In this document: positions 1 to 11,392 of the stretch, piece after piece
Numbering within the stretch: position 1 is the first letter of the stretch
Layout of the letters: the number at the start of each line of letters is the position of its first letter
Notes under the pieces: generated by a model
The model's database searches: none
What the model saw: the letters and a program-made list of their open reading frames with translations, nothing else
What the model was told of the DNA's origin: nothing
Source of the DNA: Craterostigma plantagineum
Lineage: Eukaryota; Streptophyta; Magnoliopsida; Lamiales; Linderniaceae
DNA: 64,000 nucleotides
Reading direction: 5' to 3'
NCBI GenBank assembly: GCA_027422505.1
Contig: JAPQWV010000012.1
Location: 23,265,501-23,329,500, forward strand
Position numbers and translations under genes: made by a program

Positions 1-1094
1 TATATTATTTGTCTTTGTTCGCGGATTTTATTATATTAATTTCAAGTGTTTGCTACGGAGATGGATATCTCCGAGCAAGAGTTCACTAATTGTATTAACT
101 TTCGATTTTGACTCATATTTATAATTACAAATACATGTCATCACTAACTTGTTGATAATAAGTCGAAATCCAACTAGGTCATTGAATATATAATGGGACA
201 ATTTTGAGTATTCTACTTAAATATGGAGTATAATTTTATATTCATGGAATAGTGGAAATACGATCTCTATAACGTCCAAGTGCCTTTCGCCAAAATTTTC
301 TTCTTATTTTTAATAATTCCTAAATACTTACAAAAGGTGGCACTATGAAACCAAAGAAAGAAACAATTACGACTACACATAATTACAACTTGGGAGTTTC
401 CAAATCGAAAGACAAGTTTTATTTTTAATAACAAAGCAAATAGGCTGCTTAACGTGATTTACAAAGTTCACATTTGTCATCAATGCATTTACTTTATTCC
501 ATTTTTGTCTCTCTCTATATTTATGGTATTGTTTTAGCCGAAATGGCACCTTGTTAATATATTGTATCATCGAATCATGCAGTTAATAACGAGTCATCAC
601 GTGATTTTTGTCAATATCTACTTCTCTAATATGAGATATAATATAAATAAAACAAGTTAATCAGGCATTGATTGGTCGATCTAGTCTCGAAATTCACGGC
701 AATGCCACATTACCAAGAACAAGAAAGCACACCACCATTATTTCGAAATGTGTATTATATTAATCATATTGTGACTACATATAATAGGGTTACAGTGCAT
801 GAAAATAAGCGACTATATACGGGACCATTTTATTTTTATTTGGTTTTTTATATATTGGCATCACATGCTTTTCCCACGCCTTTATGGAGCTTGCGAATTA
901 TTCTTAACTTCGTTTTGATAAAGAGATTTTATTTTATTATAATTAATTTATGCCCTAGATATAAATAAAAGACATTCTTTTCTTCTATACAAAACCCCTA
1001 TTACAGTTATTACATTAATGCAATAATATAATAATTAACAAATAAAGCGAGCAGCTTTTCAAGCTAAAAAACATCGACAGAAACGCCGCCGTCA
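1..1094. other. AT-rich intergenic DNA, no gene seen
   Basis: Downstream (3') side of the minus-strand WD40 gene. The short open frames here are AT-rich, lack family resemblance and have no convincing splice partners. No terminal repeats, tandem array or RNA gene were recognised. The 3' UTR and polyadenylation signals of the WD40 gene presumably lie in the last 100-200 bases. Confidence 0.6.
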
Positions 1095-2453
1095 TCACAC
1101 CTCAACCCGCCATACGGTGACGTCACCGTCAAACCCGCCGCTGAACACCTTCACCACACATCCTCCGCCGTCTCTGTCGTCTTTCTCGGCCGCAGCCACC
1201 AGCGACCTCACCGGCGCCGCCCTCATCCCGTCCAAAACCGCCAAGCAACAGTACCTCCGCCGCCCATCATCCTCGCCGTCGGCCCTCCTCCAAATCCTCA
1301 CCGTTCGATCCGCCGACCCACTCATCAGCAAATCGCAGACGTTGATCAGACAAAGGATAGCCTTCGAATGTCCCCTCAAAGCGCCGGCGAGCGCCATATG
1401 GTTAGCGCTGTCTTCCTTTTCCCAGACCAAAATTGACCGATCGCACGACCCGGAAAAAAGAACCGACCCGCCGCCGGTCAGCGCCAAGGCGTTCACCGCC
1501 GACTTGTGCTTCTCTAAAGTCGCTATCAGCTCGTATTTCCGGCGAGATTCGTCCATTCTCCACGCTTTTATCTTCTTGTCCGCCGAGCCTGTGTAAACCG
1601 TTCCATCTTCCGACGAAACGACGGCGTTTATTGCGTCGTCGTGCGCTCCTCCCACAGATTGCAGACAGCGAAAACTGTTCTTCTTACCAATATCCCACAC
1701 TTTGATGCTTCTGTCCCAAGAGACAGAAATCAGACAATCGCCGGAAAAGACCAGCCCTGAAACGGCGTCGTTGTGTTCGATCCATAGCTTCTTCTTATGC
1801 CGGCGAACTCTGACGTAGTTCTGAGGTAGAACGAATCTGAGGAGGCGATCTTCTAAAGTGGGCAGCGTGGCAATTAGCTTGTGACTCTTTCCGTCGGCGG
1901 CGGCGGCCAGTTTCGTCCATACCCTTATCTTACAGTCTTGATGGGATGTAAAAATTTTGCCGCCGTGAAAAGCTACCGACTTCACCGAGCCCGCCGAGGG
2001 TTTCGAAGGGCCGAATTTTCCGAGCAGTTTGTAGTCGTCGTTGACTGCGTCGTAGACGTGGATTTGATTCCCAGCGGCGGCGTAGAGGAGATCGCCGTGA
2101 ATTGCGAGGAAATTGACAATATTCTGGCCGGGAGATGCGGCGGCGGAGAGATGGGCGGCGACGGAAAATGAGGCCGAGGAGGTGGTTGCGGCGGCGGCGG
2201 CGGAGGTTGGGTAATAATAGTGCTGAGGTGTGAGCTTTTGCAGAGATGGTACGGAAGGTAAGGTTACGAGGGAAGCGTTGGATTGAATGCTGCTGTTCGT
2301 TGATGCTGATGATGATGACGATGATGACTGTGTTGGGGTTTCGTCGTCGATGAAGTCGCCGGAGTGCGGCGGCGGAGATGGGTTGTTGCCGGTTTCAGCA
2401 ACGGCGGTGGCGGAGGAGCATGTGGTGAGGAGCCATGAACGGAGGAGATTCAT
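1095..2453 (-). CDS. WD40-repeat protein, JINGUBANG-like
   Basis: Single-exon frame of 452 aa. Residues 1-110 are low complexity (Ser-, Ala- and Pro-rich). They are followed by about seven WD40 blades near residues 111-136, 157-181, 227-255, 271-300, 315-346, 361-390 and 412-452, with typical endings such as DRSIKVWD, DKKIKAW and DRTVRIW. An intronless seven-bladed propeller with a disordered N-terminus is the layout of plant JINGUBANG-type proteins, whose Arabidopsis founder restrains pollen germination. That role is family knowledge, not shown here. The ATG at 2453 is the first in frame, directly downstream of a GA-rich 5' leader. A WD40 propeller is a binding scaffold with no catalytic residues. 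GC content is far above the flanks, as expected of a real coding block. Family assignment is firm; the exact orthologue is not. Confidence 0.9.
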   Translation of the reverse strand: MNLLRSWLLTTCSSATAVAETGNNPSPPPHSGDFIDDETPTQSSSSSSSASTNSSIQSNASLVTLPSVPSLQKLTPQHYYYPTSAAAAATTSSASFSVAAHLSAAASPGQNIVNFLAIHGDLLYAAAGNQIHVYDAVNDDYKLLGKFGPSKPSAGSVKSVAFHGGKIFTSHQDCKIRVWTKLAAAADGKSHKLIATLPTLEDRLLRFVLPQNYVRVRRHKKKLWIEHNDAVSGLVFSGDCLISVSWDRSIKVWDIGKKNSFRCLQSVGGAHDDAINAVVSSEDGTVYTGSADKKIKAWRMDESRRKYELIATLEKHKSAVNALALTGGGSVLFSGSCDRSILVWEKEDSANHMALAGALRGHSKAILCLINVCDLLMSGSADRTVRIWRRADGEDDGRRRYCCLAVLDGMRAAPVRSLVAAAEKDDRDGGGCVVKVFSGGFDGDVTVWRVEV

Positions 2454-2476
2454 TGTTTTTTCTTTTCTTTAGCCGG

Positions 2477-2478
<2 letters not shown>

Positions 2479-2512
<34 letters not shown>
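2479..2512. repeat. (GA)n microsatellite in the WD40 gene 5' leader
   Basis: An uninterrupted AG dinucleotide run of about 34 bases lies 26 bases upstream of the WD40 start codon. On the transcribed strand it is a CT/TC tract, common in plant 5' UTRs and core promoters. Confidence 0.9.
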
Positions 2513-2521
<9 letters not shown>

Positions 2522-3131
2522 TGTTTTAGAGTGAAAGAAGTGGAAGAAAGAAGGGTTATTATATATTATATAATGAGTGTTACTGGGCGGAGAATGCAAT
2601 ATTTGTATGGGCATTGAATGCGACTGATATACAATATATTTACGTTTAATTCTTTATGCTCTGATTTGTGTTCGCATGTTGATATCAAATCAAATACGAA
2701 TGTACTCAGGTATAGTATAAATAGTTATTATTTCTTTAGATTATATTTTTAAACGAAGTTCAAAGATGGTCTCCCATTTCATCGCCATAACGGGCCCTCA
2801 AAGGCCCAAAACTACAATTTGAAACCCAATATCGCATTATTAAAATCGAAGTGAGGTTCTTTGTATGAACGATCTTATGTTATTGCTTTTTCATACTTCA
2901 TGCATTAGAAACCAAGTTTTAACATTCGAATGTAAGACCGTTATTTCGACTTCGAATCTAACCATCGACTAAGAAAGTAACTGAAAAAAGATCTGTGTTG
3001 TAGTGGTGATGAAAAAGCATCAATCATTGAAACATCGTTACAAACTTAAATTTGCTATGACGTGTCGAATATCTAATAGAGTTCGAGCTCATATGAGTAG
3101 GTAAATAAACCTTTTTCTTCTTTTCTTTTCC
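2513..3131. other. intergenic: WD40 promoter side and MYB 3' flank
   Basis: Holds the upstream region of the minus-strand WD40 gene and the 3' flank of the minus-strand MYB gene. Nothing else recognisable was seen. Confidence 0.5.
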
Positions 3132-4552
3132 TCAAGGAAAGTTGTCGTTGAAACTTCCGAAACCGTCCCACATAAATGGATCATTGGCCCAATTCTGGTA
3201 AGTTTCCACCGTCGAATAATCGCCGCCTTGGAACAACATAAACGGAGATCCCATTACCATATTATCAACAACCTTATTAACCGCTTCATTTGGGCCGCAA
3301 TTACTGGGTATAGTACTATTATTATCGTACGCCACTTCCGTCGATCCTTCGCATTTCATCTCGGAAAAGTCGTTGTTGCTCTCTTGGAGTCTTTCCGTGG
3401 AAGCTCGGGCAATCTCCCGCTCTTCGATGATGGGGTTGTGTGTGATGGGGTCTAATCCCATGAGCTTCATCTTCTTTTTGATCCTCGTGTTCCAGTGGTT
3501 CTTTATCTCGTTGTCTGTCCTTCCCGGAAAATGCGAGGCTATCTTCGACCACCTGAAAAAAAAAATGCCTACCTTCGTTATTACAACATCAAACCGACAA
3601 GACGAAGAACAAAGAGCCCTAAAAGCACAAAAATGAACTATTGTAGAAGTAATAAACATTTATGTCTAATAACTTTTACTGTTTTTTGGTATGTTCTATT
3701 TGATTCTCTGTAGATGAGAGACTTCTTCCCTACTGGATGTTCGGTTGTCTCCGGGGGTTTCTTTGGACTATTTCGCTCTATAACTTTGTATATTAAAAAT
3801 TACCGTTTGAAAAACAAAAAAGAAAGTTTTACTAAATCCTCGCTTTTCGTCATATGTCCCAAATTAGTCCAGTACGTTTCGGCGTAACAAAAATTACACT
3901 CCCATAACTACCAGAAAATTTGCATAGTCCTGTAACTTTCGCGAAAAGTTGACTTTTTTTTTCGTCATATAACTTCTCCATGTCCACAATAGGCATATAA
4001 CTTCGCGAAAATAGCCGAGTTTTGGACAAATACAAGATACATGACGAAAAAATCGAAATTTCATGAAAGTTATACGAACAGGTAGAAACACTCTGGAGAA
4101 CTTAAAAAAGCGAATTTCGTGAGTTATAACACTAAATATTTTAGTTGCTCCAAAAATTATGCATGTATTCGTTCGTACCTGTTACCTAGTCGGGAATGAA
4201 GCTCGATGATCATATCTTCCTCTGCTTCTGTCAATGCGCCTCTTTTGAGGTCCGGCCTAAGGTAGTTTATCCACCTCAGTCTACAACTCTTTCCACATCT
4301 CTTCAACCCTAAGATTTACGCAAATACAAACGCATAATTAGTCGTCGTCGTCGAAAAAAAATGCGATGTTTACGCTTATATATCCCATCCCTTGCATGGC
4401 GAAAAAAGAGTGTTTTTACCGGCGAGTTTTGGGACTAATCGCCAGCATTTTATCCCATTATGGAGGATGAAATTCATGAGCATGGTATCTTCTTCGACCG
4501 TCCACGGGCCCCGCTTAAGGCCCGCCTTTTCGCAACAAGGTTGTCTTCCCAT
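3132..4552 (-). CDS. R2R3-MYB transcription factor
   Basis: Three exons (4552-4420, 4308-4179, 3552-3132) join in frame to 227 aa. The two introns sit where nearly all plant R2R3-MYB genes have them: after the first base of the Gly codon in KLAG, and inside the Arg codon before WSKIA. R2 (about residues 14-61) and R3 (67-112) carry the spaced tryptophans and phylogenetically typical motifs GKSCRLRW and [11 protein letters not shown], so this is a nuclear DNA-binding activator or repressor. The N-terminus MGRQPCC and the stretch [14 protein letters not shown] recall the MYB20/MYB40-type clade; this subgroup call is from memory. I do not see the R3 signature for bHLH partners. The C-terminal half is acidic and unassigned, ending in an aromatic- and acid-rich tail. 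Intron 2 (626 bases) is AT-rich. Confidence 0.92.
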
Positions 4553-5370
4553 AATTATTATTACATAACACAAGAAGAAATTAGGGTTATTGTCTTAATA
4601 GTAGAAACTAAGTTTAGATGAACTAATAACAATGGCGGATCAATGATTGTTGCAAAAGAAGACACAAAGCTTCTTTATATGTATATATGTGGGAAGGGAA
4701 GATTCTCTTACAGCTAATGCACAGATCATCCACTTAGTCTTAATTTTGCTTGTGCGGAAGAGAAAGCTCATGATTGAGAAATAATTATAAGAAGATTTGT
4801 TTATATTATCGAGATCATTGCATTGGTGCATGCTTTTGATATAAAAACATGAAACATACAAAGAATCACATAAAACAGACGTGAGTCCTTGTCGTTGACA
4901 TATAATTTTAACGTTTTTTGTTGTAGTGCTTAAGAAAAGTCTGCTTTTATTAAGTTTGAATATTACGCAGAAAGTTCTAAGAAGAGAACAAATTAGGGAC
5001 AACGAGGACGGCCTCGTTTATGGGTTGCAACGACTCTTTTTATTTTTCTTTGATTGTAATAATATATAGTTTCGAGCGACTTTAGCTTTTAATACATTTG
5101 TACTTTTTGGTAGAGTAGAGACGTGTTTCTGTGTCAGTGTACTTTGCATCATATCTTCTTTGTGATTTTTCTTGAATATTTTGGATTTTAAGTGGCTTGT
5201 ATCAATTGTATATTTGATATCTTATTGGCGGCAATTATGCATGTATTATAATGAAGAAACTAATGAATGGCCGAAACTATAGAATATATATTAACCCTTG
5301 AGTTTTAGTTTAATATATTGAGTTCATGTCGGCGGTTTATACCAAACTTGTACGTCGAAATAATTAATTT
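4553..5370. other. AT-rich upstream region of the MYB gene
   Basis: Promoter side of the MYB gene. A 120-codon open frame on the minus strand (4640-5002) lacks family features and is rejected. No repeat boundary was seen before the copia TSD at 5371. Confidence 0.5.
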
Positions 5371-5375
5371 AAACA

Positions 5376-5903
5376 GGTTGGGGTTGAGCGGTAAATGTTT
5401 AACTTCGGGCCAGCGGATGTTGTATTTGGGACCCATGACAATTTATCGTGATATTAATTAAAGCCGAAATGACACCGGAAGAGAACACCGAGATTTTACG
5501 TGGTCGGTCAATACCGCCTACATCCACGGAGAGACAATAGTTTTACTATAATTTGAGAATATTACACCGTACAAACTAACGCTCTTGTTTAAACCCAAAA
5601 CCCGAGACCCCTTTACTCACCCGGATAATGTTTTTGTACTCACTCTCAATTACTCATTAAAAACTACACCTGCTCTCACCCTTATCCGCCCGGATAAGAT
5701 TTTCCTTTTTTTTTTTCATTTTCCTCTCATTTTTCCTCTCCCTCACTCGCTCTTTCTTTCTCTTAATTTGGGGTGAGATTTCACTCCATCACCATAAGCC
5801 TATATATAGGCTTGAGCTAATAAACAAAACAAAATATGTCATCGCAAACGTCATAGGAGCACATCTTCTATTTTGCTTCTTTATACATGTTGAAAAGTCA
5901 ATA
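5376..5903 (-). repeat. copia LTR, left copy (3' LTR by polarity)
   Basis: 528 bases, matching 12687-13207 along its length with scattered substitutions and small indels. It contains the TATATATAGGC stretch (near 5801) that is probably the promoter/TATA region of the LTR family. Confidence 0.9.
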
Positions 5904-6012
5904 ATTCTCCCCCCTTTCCAACATTTGCGTCTTCTTTAGAGAGCACTCCAGCGAACCTGAGAATGAGAGTGACCGTTCGTAAATACCACGAACGTCCATG
6001 GGCATTCCTTTG

Positions 6013-6240
6013 TGATACGGATTGCACCAAGATCACCACGTGAGCTTGTAAGAGAGAATTCGATAGAAATATTTTTTTATTCAAACTTGCCCCCCGTTAC
6101 AGCTTATTCTTGAAGATGAATATAAAGGCAACATCATTTAATAATAATAAATAAAGAGTTGAACGTCCATAGCATTTTGAAGGGTGTTGCATGAGTTTTT
6201 GTGCAGCCTACTACTTGAAGGTATCTTGACCGTCCCATCA
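6013..6240 (-). repeat. gypsy LTR, left copy (3' LTR)
   Basis: 228 bases, near-identical to 10561-10786. The integrase reading frame runs about 100 bases into it from the interior and stops at 6138. Confidence 0.93.
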
Positions 6241-7944
6241 GTTTCCCCCATCGAAACTCGACGCGCCCTCGCGTCGGGGTACAACGGAACTCCCGGATCA
6301 CGATAGTGCGAGATGTCAGCCACGTTAAAGGTACTCGATATCCCCCAATCATCAGGAATGCCAATGACATAGGCATTGTCGTTTATGCGGCATAAAACAG
6401 GATATGGCCCGTATTTCCTAGGTAGAAGTTTGCTGCTGATTCCCCCGGGTCTTCTTTCCTTCCGCAAATGAACCATGACAGAATCGCCTTCCTAAAAGAC
6501 TTCACTTCTTCGATGTTTATCCGCCTTTGTTTTGTATTGACCCGTGGACTTAGCTAGCTTCTCATGGACCTCATGTTGAACCGTAACAACTTCATTCGCC
6601 AAACGTTCCGCTGCCTGATTTACAGCGTTGTCTCTAAGCACTTCAACCATATCAAGCACCATCTTTGGCGTACTAGTATAAACAACCGAGAATGGAGACC
6701 TTCCGATAGAGGAGTGCACCGCGGAATTGTACGCAAATTCAGCTTGGGTCATGGCAAGATCCCACTGTTTAGGCCGGTTACTGCACATAGTGCGAAGATA
6801 ATTTCCCAATGTTCTATATACTACCTCCGTTTGTTCGTCCGTCTGCGGGTGCGCCGTGGAGCTGTAATTCAACTTCGAATCGAACATTAGCCACAAGGTT
6901 TTCCAGAAATAACTCAAAAACTTGTTGTCGCGATCCGACGTAATGGTCCGAGGAACGCCGTGGAGTCTAACAATCTCTCGAAAGAAAATCCGAGCTACGG
7001 CAGCGACGTCATTGGATTTACGGAAAGGGAGGAAATGCGCCATTTTAGAAAACCTGTCAACGACCACTAAGATAAAATCAACCCCTCGTTGAGTTTTCAG
7101 CAACCTCAAAATGAAATCCATCGATATATCCTCCCAAATATTTTCGGGAATTGGTAAAGGAAGATAAAGGCCTGTGTTCTTCGTTCCTCCCTTCATCTGT
7201 TGGCAAATAAAACATTTTTCCACGAACCGTGCAACGTCCCGACGAGTTTGCGGCCATGAAATCTTTCCCGGACAGCAGCTAGAGTTTTCTCACGCCCGAA
7301 GTGTCCAGATAAACCGCTGCCATGAATTTCTTTGATCAAGTGCTCTCTCAGGGAAGTTCTGGGAATGCAAAGTTGGTTACATTTCATGAGAAATCCCTTT
7401 CGAATATAATAGCCATCACCGGTCGTCATTTGTTGAGCGTGCTTCCATATTTCGTTGTAGTCTTCATCATCCTTGTATAAGTCCTTGAGAGTCTCAAACC
7501 CAATAATTTCGTTCTCCAAGCTCACGAGCAACGTTACCCGCCAACTAAGAGCATCGGCGACTTGGTTTAAACTCCATTGCTTATATAGCAACCTGAAAGG
7601 AGATTTTTGCAAAAATTGAATCCACCTCAAGTGCATCCCATCGGTCACCCTCGTTTGGTTGCTAAGATATTTCAAAGCTTCATGGTCAGAATAAAGCACA
7701 AACTCCTTTGCGATAAGATAATGCTCCCAAGTCTTCAACGCTCGAACCACGGAGTAGAACTCTTTGTTGTAGGTACTCCATTTTGTCTTGCATCGCTGAG
7801 TTTCTCGCTGAAAAAGGCAATGGGTCTCTTATCTTGAGAAAGTACAGCGCCAACACCAAGGCCGCTCGCATCGCACTGGACTTCAAATAACTTCTCAAAA
7901 TTGGGCAGTGCCAAAATAGGAGCAGACGAGATCTTATCCTTCAA
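6138..7944 (-). pseudogene. gypsy RNase H and integrase region, frameshifted
   Basis: Successive open frames on minus hold RNase H (about 7944-7560; motif [12 protein letters not shown], then DHEALKYL), the integrase zinc-binding region (about 7400-7200; GHFGREKT and CFICQQMK) and the integrase core (about 7150-6500; [12 protein letters not shown] and TSDRDNKF, the first two catalytic acids). The C-terminal fold follows (6476-6138; LLPRKYGPYPVL, FNVADISHYR). Frame changes occur near 7740, 7220 and 6490, so no full-length polyprotein is made. The C-terminal frame crosses into the LTR, as described for CRM-group integrases. Described as a broken copy only. Confidence 0.88.
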
Positions 7945-8121
7945 TTCTCAAAAACATTTTTCGGTTTTGTCAGACCAAATAAAATTCCCTTTCTTCAAGC
8001 AATCTGTGAGAGGGGAAGTAATTTCTCCGAAATTCTTTATAGATCGCCTGTAAAAAGAAGCCAACCCGTAAAAACTCCTCAGCTCGCCAATGCCCTTCGG
8101 TGTCGGCCACTTTTTAATAGC

Positions 8122-9322
8122 CTACACTCTGCTATCGTCCATTTCCAGCCCTTCTTCAGAAATAACGACGCCAAGAAAAATCAGCTTTTGGGTCAGAAAC
8201 TTGCACTTCTTGATGTTAAGGCTCAGCTTGTTATCATGTAGGACCTGCATAACCTCTCTCACGTGCATCAAGTGCTCTTCCTCCGACTTGTTGTAAACCA
8301 AGATATCGTCAAAGTAAACGACTACAAATTTATCAAGAAAGGGTTTCAACACCTGATTCATCAGCCTCATAAAGGTTCCCGGGGCGTTTGATAGGCCGAA
8401 AGGCATCACGAGCCATTCGAGCAGTCCATCCTTAGTTTTGAACGCTGTTTTCCACTCATTGCCCGGTCGAATCCTAATTTGATGATAGCCGCTTTGCAAG
8501 TCAAGCTTCGAATCAGCTAGCTCCACTAAGCATATCGAGCATATCGTCCATCCGGGGTATCGGATATCGGTAAGCAACCGTGATTCTGTTTATTGCCCGA
8601 CTATCGATACACATTCGCCAACTCCCGTCTTTCTTCGGGGTCACCAATGCCGGCACAGCGCACTGGCTGATGCTCTCCCGAATATGGCCCTTTCGGAGTA
8701 ACTCTTCCACCTTTTCTCTAAGAATAGCGTGCTCCTTAGAACTCATACGATAATGGGCGAGATTCGGCAAGCTTGCACCTGGGATAAAGTCGATTTGATG
8801 TTGAATTTCTCTCAAAGAAGGGAGACCTACCACGAAATCATCCCCAACTACGGTTGCAAATTTGCTTAGCAGTGGTCGAATGCTTTCTGGAATTTCCCTC
8901 TCACCTCCGCCACAAGTCACGTTGAGGATTTCTTTAAAAACAAGCAAGTGAACCTCGCCAGATTGCCTCATCTCTTCCTCAAATGAACTTGAAATAGTTA
9001 AAAACGAGGCCTTGCTAGGTGAAGCTAAATGAGACCGAGGCCGTAACATATATTTGACATTTCCCCTCGTAATTTCGTAAGTGTTGTTTCGACCCGAATG
9101 ATAAGCGTCAGAATCAAACAACCATGGCCTCCCCAATAGGATATAACAAACGTCCATATCGACCACGTCACAGTACACGTGATCCTCGAATTTGCCGATA
9201 GAGAAAGAGATCTTGCACCTTTCCATCACCAGAACTTTCTCCACTTCTGATTTAATCCATCGAAATTCGTAAGGAGCTGAAATTTTCTCGCGTGGAAGTT
9301 TCAGTTTCTCGACCACCTTCAT
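8122..9322 (-). pseudogene. gypsy protease/reverse transcriptase region, frameshifted
   Basis: The frame at 9322-8513 covers the end of the retropepsin-like domain and the N-terminal half of reverse transcriptase, with motif [21 protein letters not shown] second frame (8577-8122) carries the rest, including [12 protein letters not shown] and the catalytic YFDDILVY. The two overlap in different frames near 8520-8570, so a frameshift separates them. A stop near 8122 precedes the RNase H part. Confidence 0.9.
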
Positions 9323-9574
9323 CCCTATAACATTCTCCTTCCGCTATCGATAACCAGATCGCATAGGTGACCATTAACGATGCAATGAGACCTGAATATT
9401 GCATTTCTTTGGCTCATATTGTCACTCTTAGGGGTGATTAAGAGCTTTTGGAGAACCAAATTCTCTTCGGCACATTCGTCTTCAACTCCCTTATCGGTGT
9501 CTTCCGCGTCACAAACGACTTCCTCAACGCCGCTTTATTTCACGACAAGGCCAGCAGTCCTCCTCTTGGGACAC

Positions 9575-10530
9575 TTATTCGAACGGTGGCCAACTTGGTA
9601 CATCGGTAGCAACGGATTGGAGCTGGTTTAGCGTACGGGTTGTTGTCTTTCTTTTCCCCCCAAAGGGCGCATATGTCGTTTTCCCCGTCGGCTTTTCTTC
9701 ATCCCGATCAGTAGGCGGCTGAGCTTTGGAGGTTCCGCCGATGTGGGAAGAGTCTCGAAGTACAAAGGAGTGCTTTCTGCTTCGAGACTTGTCAACCATC
9801 TCCGCTTTGATTGCCAAATTTCGGGCTTCAATCATCGTCCTAATCATCTGGACCCCGATTCGGTCACGGATGTTTTTGCGAAGCCCTTCTAGATACCTCG
9901 CTACAGTTTGACCTTCAGATTCATTAAGATTATTCCGCTCCGTCAGCCGTAGAAATTCCGATGTATACTGTTGTACGACCCTATCCTTCTGACGACACTT
10001 TAAGTATTGATGGAATAGTATTTGTTCATAATCGGGAGGAAGGAATTTACTCATCAGTTGCTTCATACGATGCCAAGATAGAATATTGCCCCGACCTTCT
10101 CGGTTTCGACGTAGTTGGACTCTCTCCCACCATGCTGACGATCCTCCTTTAAGTCGACACGCAACCATCTTTACCCTTCGGTCTTGAGGCGTATCCATGT
10201 AATCGAAAAACTTTTCGACATCTGCCATCCATTCCAGAAAGTCCTCAATGTCGAGAGACCCGTCAAAGGTGTAAAGGTCCACTTAAGTTGGAAGCTATTA
10301 TTTCACTGCGTTCGTTCTTCCTCGTCTACGCTTAAGCTAGAATCTGAATCGAAAGGGTCTCTCGTTGGTCTCTTCACTGCCGGTTAGGCCGTCGGGCCTC
10401 GAGTTCGTCGAATCGTCCGAGCACTTCCAAAAACCACTCTTCCAAGCGTGGAAGCGTTGTTCTATGCGTTGCACCAAACATTGCAACGCTTCGCCGTTAT
10501 TCCCGGTCTGATCAACGTCACGACCGTCAC
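9575..10530 (-). pseudogene. gypsy gag region, frameshifted
   Basis: The main frame (10282-9575, 235 aa) is a retrotransposon Gag capsid domain with motifs AWWERVQ and YLEGLRK. An upstream frame (from about 10530) looks like the Gag N-terminus and is out of frame with it. The CCHC zinc knuckle at the 3' end (about 9580-9620) is split by a one-base shift: CYRC is in one frame, and the GHRSNKC half is in the next. Confidence 0.85.
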
Positions 10531-10545
10531 TGCTCATCGTGGTCG

Positions 10546-10557
10546 GCTCTGATACCA
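10546..10557 (-). other. primer binding site, tRNA-iMet type (gypsy)
   Basis: TGGTATCAGAGC on the minus strand, three bases inside the right LTR (10561-10786). It matches the 3' end complement of plant initiator tRNA-Met used by many plant LTR elements, and it fixes the element's polarity. Confidence 0.93.
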
Positions 10558-10560
10558 CTC

Positions 10561-10786
10561 TGATACGGATTGCACCAAGATCACCACGTGATCTTGTAAG
10601 AGAGAATTCGATAGAAATATTTTTATTCAAACTTGCCCCCCGTTACAGCTTATTCTTGAAGATGAATATAAAGCCAACATCATTTAATAATAATAAATAA
10701 AGAGTTGAACGTCATAGCATTTTGAAGGGTGTTGCATGAGTTTTTGTGCAGCCTACTACTTGAAGGTATCTTGACTGTCCCCATCA
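10561..10786 (-). repeat. gypsy LTR, right copy (5' LTR)
   Basis: 226 bases. It differs from the left copy by a few substitutions and one- to two-base length changes. It is followed by the CTTTG target duplication. Confidence 0.93.
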
Positions 10787-11021
10787 CTTTGTAGCACCTA
10801 CACATAATTCGAATCAAGGATTCCAGTCCTACCCAACTTGATTCAATCAGCGGCCAATTTTTTGTGCAGCTATGTTGAACCGACTCGACCCGTCGATTCC
10901 TAAAGAGGGACTTCGATGCAACCCCTTCTCCAGCAGGATTTCCCTTCTCACCATTGTCTGCCTTTATACCGCGCGCACGATTTTCGTGAACCCATCGAAG
11001 TCTGAGTATTATATACCATAC

Positions 11022-11267
11022 TCACGTCGAGACGATACAAACATTTGCACTCTTCTCCCTTTGGTAGGACCATTTTCGCCATGTGTGATTTTTCCAGACT
11101 CCCCCTGCTATGAAAACTCCATAGCCCTGAAATCTGACTGGCTCAAGAATATTAAATTCTACGCAACTTTGAGACAACGTCACACCACCCAAAATGTGTA
11201 CCGCTCCGTCAACCATTTTGATAGTCACCATTTCAATACCTCGAACAAACACAACGAAATCCTCCAT
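11022..11267 (-). pseudogene. copia protease/pre-integrase remnant
   Basis: An 81-codon minus frame shows VRGIEMVTIKMVDGAV and a following GYGVFIAGG stretch. This is the wording of the copia protease to GAG-pre-integrase junction, but it lacks both domain ends. It belongs to the 5376-13207 element. The integrase, reverse transcriptase and RNase H that should follow are missing. Confidence 0.65.
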
Positions 11268-11392
11268 GGAGATCGGAAAACCGTTCGATTCAGAAATGCA
11301 TCAAAATATCCACTTTGAGCAAACCTGAAACATATATTATTCTTCCTGAGAACGAGCACCATCATTAGAGACTGTGAGAACGTCTCCAAGAT

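Larger units (their letters stand above)
6013..10786 (-). mobile_element. Ty3/gypsy chromovirus-like element nested in copia
   Basis: Complete boundaries are visible. Short LTRs at 6013-6240 and 10561-10786 start TGATACGG and end CATCA. The target duplication CTTTG is at 6008-6012 and 10787-10791. A perfect tRNA-iMet primer site (TGGTATCAGAGC on minus, 10546-10557) lies three bases from the right LTR. A polypurine tract (GATGGGGGAAAC on minus) touches the left LTR. Order on minus is gag, protease, reverse transcriptase, RNase H, integrase, i.e. Ty3/gypsy. Reverse transcriptase and integrase wording resembles CRM-type chromoviruses. The two LTRs differ at only a handful of positions, but the coding region already has several frameshifts, so it is a recently inserted yet defective copy. 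Confidence 0.93.

Noticed and set aside
1117..1596. Plus-strand frames opposite the WD40 gene
   Set aside because: GC-rich antisense shadow of a coding exon with clear WD40 repeats.
4640..5002. 120-codon minus frame upstream of the MYB gene
   Set aside because: No family resemblance, AT-rich, no splice context.
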